Origin: JBOHER01 sp050701115
GTDB taxonomy: Bacteria > Actinomycetota > Actinomycetes > Mycobacteriales > Pseudonocardiaceae
Length of the DNA: 11,977 bases
Direction of reading: 5' to 3'
Assembly (NCBI GenBank): GCA_050701115.1
Contig: JBOHER010000305.1
Coordinates: 1 to 11,977, forward strand
A program made the translations under genes and the position numbers. The notes beneath the pieces are model-generated. The model was not told the DNA's origin and ran no database searches. It was given only the letters and a program-made list of their open reading frames with translations. The stretch's first letter is position 1; every line of letters starts with the position of its first letter. Positions 7,545 to 11,977 of the stretch are shown piece after piece.

Positions 7545-7574
7545 ATAAGTATGTAACTTATAGTAACAGTTACT
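7545..7574. promoter_or_regulatory. Paired inverted repeats in the divergent promoter, candidate TetR-type operator
   Basis: Two adjacent inverted repeats occur in this AT-rich stretch: ATAAGT-N5-ACTTAT (7545-7561) and the perfect 13-bp AGTAACAGTTACT (7562-7574). GTAAC also recurs as a direct repeat at 7553 and 7563, one helical turn apart. The site lies between the diiron oxygenase (minus) and DUF4873 (plus) starts. TTATAGT on the plus strand and TATAAG on the minus strand could serve as -10 elements inside it, so a bound repressor would block both genes. No regulator gene is in the window. Confidence 0.6.
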
Positions 7575-7643
7575 CCTGGTAGCATGACTTCGCTGGGGGA
7601 CGCTGTCAAGCCACTAGATCGGTTGAACTCCAGGGAGGACGGG

Positions 7644-7964
7644 ATGAGCGAGCACACCGAGGACGGATACACCGGACCGGCAACGCTGACTGTCAACGGC
7701 ACCGAACTCAGCGCCGATGTGGTGCTGCGTGGGCACTTCCAGCCGATCGATGGCTACTACCACTGGTACGGGCGTATCGCCAGTCACCCTGAACTCTCCG
7801 CGCTGGCAGGCGGCAAGAAAGCGCAGGCGACGATCCGAACCCCCGAGGGTTCGGCTTCCGGCGAGATCTCCGACCCCGACCCGTGGGGCCGCTATCGGAT
7901 CACCGGGGTGAGTACGCCGCCGTTTCACCTGCCGACGTCGCTCGGCGAACTCGGTTCAGCGTGA
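7644..7964 (+). CDS. DUF4873 domain protein
   Basis: This 106-aa soluble protein fits the DUF4873 family over almost its whole length: YTGPATLTVNG (9-19), the signature GHFQPIDGYYHWYGRI (30-45), then strands ending ITGVSTPPF (87-94). DUF4873 occurs alone or fused to flavin monooxygenases in mycobacteria and relatives; no activity is established. The start ATG 7644 is preceded by GGGAGG with 5-nt spacing; an in-frame ATG at 7584 would add 20 residues without a Shine-Dalgarno. It is transcribed away from the diiron oxygenase from a shared control region, so a role with that enzyme, for example in redox, substrate handling or assembly, is plausible but inferred. Its last nine bases overlap the convergent SGNH hydrolase gene. 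Confidence 0.82.
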   Translation: MSEHTEDGYTGPATLTVNGTELSADVVLRGHFQPIDGYYHWYGRIASHPELSALAGGKKAQATIRTPEGSASGEISDPDPWGRYRITGVSTPPFHLPTSLGELGSA

Positions 7965-8759
7965 GGCCGCGGATTCCAGCGCCGCCGACACCGGTTGCAA
8001 CTCGGAGTGTTTCGGGGTGAATCCGTCGCCGGGCTGACGGCCGATCACGCGATTGCGGACGGTGCTGATGGCCGCGGGAACGACGTGGTCTCGCAGCCAC
8101 CGCACATCGCCGACCGTTCTGCGCCACCGAGGCTCCTCCGACTGCCCCGGCAGCGGGTCGGTCCACCCCGTGGCCGGCTGTACGTCCAGCCGGTGCAGCA
8201 CGTGTGCGGCCAGCAACTCATGGCCATGGGTACTCAGATGCAGCCGGTCCGCGCCGAAGTAGCGTCGGTCTCGGGTAGCCGGATGCTCCCGTAGATCGAT
8301 GAGCACGGCGTCGTAGCGCTGGGCGGTGGCCTCGATCGTGGCGTTGAGGAACGCGATCCTCGGACGGAGCCTGCGGGTGCCAGGAATGTGCCCGCTGAAA
8401 TCGGGCAGGGTGAACATGAGGGTGGTCTTGGCGATCCGGCTCAGCGCCCGCACCGTGCTGCCCAGGCTGGCCGTGATCATGTTCGGATCCCAGCGGTGCT
8501 GCAGCACGTCGTTGCCGCCGCCGAAGACCGAGGCAAGATCCGGCCGCAGCTCGCACGCCGTGATCACCTGCTCGGCGAGGATCTGATCCAGCCTGCGGCC
8601 GCGCACGGCGAGGTTGGCGTAATGCAGGCGAGGCTCATGCACGGCCAGTTGCCGGGCGACCAGGTCCGCCCAGCCCCGATAGCCGCTGCCGTCGGGGTAG
8701 GGGTCGTCAATCCCCTCGGTGCAGCTGTCTCCGACCGCGACGAAACGCCGGTAGTTCAT
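7956..8759 (-). CDS. SGNH/GDSL-family hydrolase
   Basis: This 267-aa protein is a small serine hydrolase of the SGNH/GDSL fold (esterase, lipase or acyl hydrolase). The four family blocks are in order: block I FVAVGDSCTEG with nucleophile Ser12, block II Gly54 in NLAVRGR, block III GGGND with Asn83, and block V DRLHLSTHGH with Asp171 and His174. No signal peptide or membrane segment precedes the nucleophile, so it is expected in the cytoplasm. The C-terminal 60 residues beyond the catalytic His are hydrophilic and Arg-rich. ATG 8759 is fixed by a near-perfect Shine-Dalgarno 5 nt upstream; an open extension to 8945 has no support. It is probably monocistronic, convergent with DUF4873 and divergent from the LVIVD gene. 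Substrate unknown. Confidence 0.9.
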   Translation of the reverse strand: MNYRRFVAVGDSCTEGIDDPYPDGSGYRGWADLVARQLAVHEPRLHYANLAVRGRRLDQILAEQVITACELRPDLASVFGGGNDVLQHRWDPNMITASLGSTVRALSRIAKTTLMFTLPDFSGHIPGTRRLRPRIAFLNATIEATAQRYDAVLIDLREHPATRDRRYFGADRLHLSTHGHELLAAHVLHRLDVQPATGWTDPLPGQSEEPRWRRTVGDVRWLRDHVVPAAISTVRNRVIGRQPGDGFTPKHSELQPVSAALESAASR

Positions 8760-8764
8760 CCGAG

Positions 8765-8773
8765 CCTTCTCCT
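8765..8773 (-). promoter_or_regulatory. Shine-Dalgarno AGGAGAAGG of the SGNH hydrolase
   Basis: On the minus strand AGGAGAAGG ends 5 nt before ATG 8757-8759. It is the strongest ribosome-binding site in the window and decides this start against the upstream open extension. Confidence 0.75.
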
Positions 8774-8937
8774 GTGCCAGATTTTTCAGACCGCCAACGG
8801 TACGTGAATCACGGCCGGATGCGAGGTATCGGCTCGGTAAACGTTCGGTTCTCTCCCCACTCGGGTGGAGCTGTGCGCATTCAGGTGGCGGCGGGCAGCT
8901 CGGCGTGCGCGCCCAGTTCTCTCCATTGGGCCACAAG

Positions 8938-8953
8938 GGTGACATAGGTCACA
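8938..8953. promoter_or_regulatory. Crp/GlxR-like palindrome
   Basis: GGTGACATAGGTCACA matches the TGTGA-N6-TCACA consensus of Crp/GlxR-type regulators at nine of ten positions. It lies about 77 bp upstream of the first LVIVD gene start and about 180 bp from the divergent SGNH start, so control of the LVIVD gene is the more natural reading. The rest of the 8760-9029 gap shows only the Shine-Dalgarno sites and the hairpin at 8984-9003. Confidence 0.4.
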
Positions 8954-8983
8954 TTCGTGTGGTGAAGCGCGCAAGATCTCTAT

Positions 8984-9003
8984 GGGCATCGATCGCGATG
9001 CCC
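8984..9003 (+). promoter_or_regulatory. Leader hairpin before first LVIVD gene
   Basis: GGGCATCG (8984-8991) and CGATGCCC (8996-9003) form a perfect 8-bp stem with an ATCG loop. It ends 11 nt before the Shine-Dalgarno GAAGGGAG (9015-9022) of the gene starting at 9030. It could be an operator or an mRNA 5' stem. Confidence 0.4.
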
Positions 9004-9014
9004 GATGCCGATCC

Positions 9015-9022
9015 GAAGGGAG
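9015..9022 (+). promoter_or_regulatory. Shine-Dalgarno GAAGGGAG for GTG 9030
   Basis: GAAGGGAG lies 7 nt before GTG 9030 and decides that start over ATG 8982, giving a conventional signal peptide. Confidence 0.65.
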
Positions 9023-9029
9023 TTCTGTC

Positions 9030-10427
9030 GTGACACGATCATGGCGGATTGCTGCCATCGTCCTGCTCGCGGCCGGTTCGTTGCTGGTGCCCACCACCGC
9101 CAGCGCGCACGACCCCGAGCACGATCACTCTGGCCCCGGTTCGACGGGTCCTGACCTGCACAGCAAGAACATGAAGCTGCTGTCGAACGTGCCGCGGTCG
9201 GCGCCTGCCACCCAGTCCGACCTGGCGTTCGACGGCAAACTCGCGTACGCGGGTAACTATCTGGGTTTCCGGGTGCTCGACATCTCCGACCCGGAGAACC
9301 CGACCACCATTACCGACTTCCGATGCAACGGTGCGCAGAGCGACCTGTCGGTGTGGCGGGGTCTGTTGTTCCAGTCCGTCGACGCCCCACAGAACCACGG
9401 TGGGTGCGACAGCACTGGCGCTGGAGTCACCGCGGCGACCCCAGGCATGTTCGAAGGCATCCGGATCTTCGACGTGTCCGACCCGGCCAACCCGGTTCAC
9501 TTGAAGTCGGTCAACACCGACTGCGGATCGCACACCAACACCCTGGTTCCCGATCCGGCCAACAACCGGGCATTGATCTACATCTCCTCCTATCCTCTCG
9601 GCAACTCGGCGCAAGGCCCGAACTGCCGCCGGGCGGAGGACGGCGGTGGGCACGGCTTCATCTCCATTGTGGACGTTCCGCTGGACAACCCGACCGCGGC
9701 GACCGTGTCGAAGTACTTCCTCGACCCAGGCACCGAGGCAGCGACCTACCCGATACAGGGCACCACCTTCACCTTCCGGGCGTGCCATGACATCAGTGTG
9801 TTCACCGAGTTGAAGCTCGCCGCGGCAGCATGCCTGAGCGAGTCCCAGTTGTGGGACATCAGTGACCCCGCTAACCCGCAGTTCCTCTGGCGGTTCGATG
9901 ACCCGGTTGTGAACACCGCCAATATCGACTTGTGGCACTCGTCGACGTTCAGCTGGGACGGCAAGGTCGTTGCCTTCGGTGACGAGTCCGGTGGTGGCGG
10001 AGCCGCACGGTGCACGAACCCGGACGACGACCAGGGCAGGATCTGGTTCCTTGACACCAAGACCGGTGAGTTCCTGGCGAACTACAAAATCCCGCGAGCC
10101 GAGCAGGGCACCTGCACCATGCACAACTTCAACTTCGTACCGCTGGACAAGGGTCGCAAGGTGCTGGTGAGCGCGGCGTACACCGGCGGCACCACCGTCG
10201 TCGATGTCGACAAGTTGCTCACCGGTGCCAGCGAAGCCGATTCCGAAGTCGGCTTCTACCGGCCTTCCGGCTCCAACACCTGGTCGAGCTACTGGTACAA
10301 CGGCTTCATCTACGCCAACGACATCTTGCGTGGCGTGGACATCTTCCTGCTCAGCGATCGGGCGCGTGCCGGCGCTCGCAAGTTGCCCTACCTCAATCCG
10401 CAGACGCAGGAGTCGGTCATCCGTTGA
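9030..10427 (+). CDS. Secreted LVIVD-repeat beta-propeller protein, copy 1
   Basis: This 465-aa protein has a Sec signal peptide (MTRSWR, hydrophobic core, cleavage predicted after TASA at 26). The mature protein then begins HDPEHDHSG, rich in His. LVIVD repeats (PF08309), typical of surface or secreted beta-propellers, are visible as FRVLDISDPENPTTITDF (80-97), IRIFDVSDPANPVHLKSV (144-161) and QLWDISDPANPQFLWRF (273-289). It contains exactly eight Cys (99, 126, 165, 199, 252, 268, 328, 362), all with counterparts in the next gene, suggesting disulfides. Conserved motifs include CGSHT (His168), CHD (His253), WHSSTFSWDG (His303), CTMHN (His365), SYWYNGFIY and the tail LNPQTQE. Function is unknown; binding of metal or ligand by the shared His is inference. 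GTG 9030 is chosen because of GAAGGGAG 7 nt upstream and because it places the signal peptide at the N-terminus; ATG 8982 would add 16 residues through a hairpin. Confidence 0.85.
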   Translation: MTRSWRIAAIVLLAAGSLLVPTTASAHDPEHDHSGPGSTGPDLHSKNMKLLSNVPRSAPATQSDLAFDGKLAYAGNYLGFRVLDISDPENPTTITDFRCNGAQSDLSVWRGLLFQSVDAPQNHGGCDSTGAGVTAATPGMFEGIRIFDVSDPANPVHLKSVNTDCGSHTNTLVPDPANNRALIYISSYPLGNSAQGPNCRRAEDGGGHGFISIVDVPLDNPTAATVSKYFLDPGTEAATYPIQGTTFTFRACHDISVFTELKLAAAACLSESQLWDISDPANPQFLWRFDDPVVNTANIDLWHSSTFSWDGKVVAFGDESGGGGAARCTNPDDDQGRIWFLDTKTGEFLANYKIPRAEQGTCTMHNFNFVPLDKGRKVLVSAAYTGGTTVVDVDKLLTGASEADSEVGFYRPSGSNTWSSYWYNGFIYANDILRGVDIFLLSDRARAGARKLPYLNPQTQESVIR

Positions 10428-10459
10428 CTCCTCGTGGGCGCCGAACAGTCCGTTAAGGG

Positions 10460-10487
10460 CCGAGGCCACCGCAACCGGTGGCCTCGG
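10460..10487 (+). terminator. 12-bp-stem hairpin between the two LVIVD genes
   Basis: CCGAGGCCACCG (10460-10471) and CGGTGGCCTCGG (10476-10487) pair perfectly around a CAAC loop, with two further G-T pairs possible at the base. A short T-rich tail (TTCGCGGCGTCTTT) follows. It lies 32 bp after the stop of copy 1 and 42 bp before the start of copy 2. It may terminate, or partly terminate, transcription so that the two copies are made at different levels. Confidence 0.65.
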
Positions 10488-10529
10488 TTCGCGGCGTCTT
10501 TGCAAACTCAGCAAGGAAAAGAGAATCCC

Positions 10530-11915
10530 GTGAAGAAAACCGTACGGCGCGTCTTCATACTCGCCGCGTCCCTGTCGTTAATAACGCTACCGGGCGTCGC
10601 GGTCGCGGACCATGCGACCAACGCACACACCGAGAACATGCATGCGCTCGGCCACAGTGAGCACCCAGCCCAGTTTTTCGGCGTCCCCACCGCGGAACGA
10701 ACGATCAGTTCGGACATCGCCTTCTGGGGCAAGTACGCCATCCACGGCAACTACAACGGGTTCCGGATCGTCGACATCTCCGCACCTGGTAACCCGAAGC
10801 TGATTTCGCATCCGAAGTGCAACGGTGACCAGGGTGACATCGCGGCCTGGGAGAACTTCGTAGTGCGGTCCTGGAACTCACGCGCCCCCGAGGGTCGGTT
10901 CTGTGACGGCCAGCCGGTGCCGGTCGGCTTCGAGGGCCTGCACATCTTTGACATCAGCGATCCGGCCGACCCCGAGCTGATCGGCGACGTCGAGTTCAGC
11001 GCCGCCGGACCGGGCAGGGGTGAGGCCGACGGGTGTGGTTCACACACCACGACCGCTGTTCCTGACGTCGAGAACAACCGGCTCGTCGTGTACAGCAACA
11101 ACTCGTCGGGCGACAACCGGCCCGTTTGCAACGCCATCGACATCATCGAGGTGCCGCTGGACGATCCCGGCGCGGCCGAGCACATTGGCCGGGTTCCGCT
11201 CACGGGCGGGTCTCTGGGCAGCAACAACGGTTGCCACGACGCAGGGGCGATCCTCGGCGAAGCGAACCTGCTGGCCTGCGCCAGTGGTCACGCGGCGAAC
11301 GTGTTCTCGATCGGCGCTCCCCGGGGCGGCACACTCGAGCAGCCGAAGTTCCTCTACACCGTCGAGGAGGCCGATGACCAGGGTAACAAGGTCGGGATCG
11401 GCGGCCGCTGGCACTCGGCGTCGTTCACCTGGGACGGCGAGGTCCTCGTGCTGGGCTGGGAGCCCGGTGGCGGTGCGGCCCCGCGATGCCGTGAGCAGGA
11501 CGCCGACATCTTCAAGAGCATGTTCTACTATGACGCCAACACCGGTGCCAAGCTCGGCCAGTGGGTGCTGCCACGTCCGCAGACCGAGCAGGAGAACTGC
11601 ACGATTCACAACTACAACATCGTGCCTCTGCGCAGCGGGCATTATGTCGCGGTCGGTGGGCATTACCAGGCAGGCACCTGGGTCACCGACTTCACTGATC
11701 CGGCGAACCCGCAGACGGTCGGGTTCTCCGATCCCGATCCGATCCAGCCGCCCAACCTCGGCGGGGCCTGGTCGACCTACTGGTACAACAACTTCATCTA
11801 CGAGTCGGAGATCCAGAGCGGCCTGAACCTTTTCCGGCTCAGTGACAACGCGACCGGAGGTGCCTTGAGGCTGCCGCACCTGAACCCGCAGACGCAGGAG
11901 TTCTCGCTCAACTAA
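10530..11915 (+). CDS. Secreted LVIVD-repeat beta-propeller protein, copy 2
   Basis: This 461-aa paralogue of the preceding gene starts at GTG 10530, after a purine-rich AAGGAAAAGAG. The signal peptide MKKTVRR plus hydrophobic core is predicted to be cleaved after AVA (26), giving a mature His-rich start DHATNAHTENMHALGHSEH. LVIVD repeats are FRIVDISAPGNPKLI (78-92), LHIFDISDPADPELIGDV (137-154) and a C-terminal WVTDFTDPANPQTVGF (384-399). Its eight Cys (97, 125, 169, 200, 235, 250, 320, 357) correspond one-to-one to those of copy 1, as do CGSHT (His172), CHD (His236), WHSASFTWDG (His295), CTIHN (His360), YWYNNFIY and LNPQTQE. Copy 2 is clearly diverged, so the duplication is old. The signal-peptide codons 17, 18 and 20 are TTA, ATA and CTA, all rare in this GC-rich background. 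Function unknown; the two may act together at the cell surface. Confidence 0.85.
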   Translation: MKKTVRRVFILAASLSLITLPGVAVADHATNAHTENMHALGHSEHPAQFFGVPTAERTISSDIAFWGKYAIHGNYNGFRIVDISAPGNPKLISHPKCNGDQGDIAAWENFVVRSWNSRAPEGRFCDGQPVPVGFEGLHIFDISDPADPELIGDVEFSAAGPGRGEADGCGSHTTTAVPDVENNRLVVYSNNSSGDNRPVCNAIDIIEVPLDDPGAAEHIGRVPLTGGSLGSNNGCHDAGAILGEANLLACASGHAANVFSIGAPRGGTLEQPKFLYTVEEADDQGNKVGIGGRWHSASFTWDGEVLVLGWEPGGGAAPRCREQDADIFKSMFYYDANTGAKLGQWVLPRPQTEQENCTIHNYNIVPLRSGHYVAVGGHYQAGTWVTDFTDPANPQTVGFSDPDPIQPPNLGGAWSTYWYNNFIYESEIQSGLNLFRLSDNATGGALRLPHLNPQTQEFSLN

Positions 11916-11956
11916 CCCGTACCGGTGCCGGCTGGAGGGCGAGCTGAAGGTGGCCT

Positions 11957-11977
11957 TCGGTGCACAATGTGCACCGA
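11957..11977. repeat. Perfect 21-bp palindrome at right window edge
   Basis: TCGGTGCACA-A-TGTGCACCGA is perfectly self-complementary around one base and ends exactly at the window edge. Immediately before it GAAGGTGGCCTTC (11946-11958) also has 5-bp inverted arms. If the next bases are AGGCCACCTTC the whole would be one long hairpin. It begins about 40 bp after the LVIVD copy 2 stop, so it may be that gene's terminator or a dispersed palindromic repeat. Confidence 0.55.

Noticed and set aside
7584..7643. Earlier ATG start for the DUF4873 protein
   Set aside because: The extra 20 residues lack family similarity and a Shine-Dalgarno, whereas GGGAGG precedes ATG 7644.
9039..10514. Minus-strand open frame of about 490 codons antisense to LVIVD copy 1
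   Set aside because: No recognisable domain or start signal; the plus strand has signal peptide, repeats and paralogue conservation.

Overview
The window is high-GC DNA, with codon third positions mostly G or C, several GTG starts and tightly packed genes that overlap or run tail to tail. The protein families suggest a filamentous actinomycete, most likely Pseudonocardiaceae (Amycolatopsis/Saccharomonospora-like). This rests on family content, since no marker gene is present. Nine coding genes are supported, one cut by the left edge. I see no RNA genes, transposases or CRISPR arrays.

Left part, minus strand (1-4454): the N-terminus of an HTH/STAND-type regulator runs off the left edge. It is followed (in + coordinates) by a gap with a palindrome and a 13-bp-stem hairpin. 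Then come a neutral/alkaline ceramidase-like hydrolase and, upstream of it in the same apparent operon (61-nt gap), an unrecognised 13-TM membrane protein with an extracytoplasmic beta domain.

Middle part (4569-8759): a plus-strand pair (unknown 197-aa protein and a PLP-dependent aromatic-L-amino-acid-type decarboxylase, 7-nt gap) converges on a minus-strand AurF-like diiron oxygenase. That oxygenase is divergent from a small DUF4873 protein, and both share a promoter region with two AT-rich inverted repeats. The DUF4873 gene converges on a minus-strand SGNH/GDSL hydrolase. Both convergent pairs overlap by the same nine bases, TCAGCGTGA.

Right part, plus strand (9030-11977): two tandem, diverged copies of a secreted LVIVD-repeat beta-propeller protein. 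Both have signal peptides, eight corresponding cysteines and shared histidine motifs. A strong hairpin lies between the two genes, and a Crp-like site and a leader hairpin precede the first. The window ends inside what looks like a larger palindromic element.

Three genes (STAND regulator, ceramidase, second LVIVD protein) contain a rare in-frame TTA leucine codon, which could tie their expression to a bldA-type tRNA. The least understood parts are the LVIVD pair, the membrane protein/ceramidase operon and the diiron oxygenase/DUF4873 divergon.
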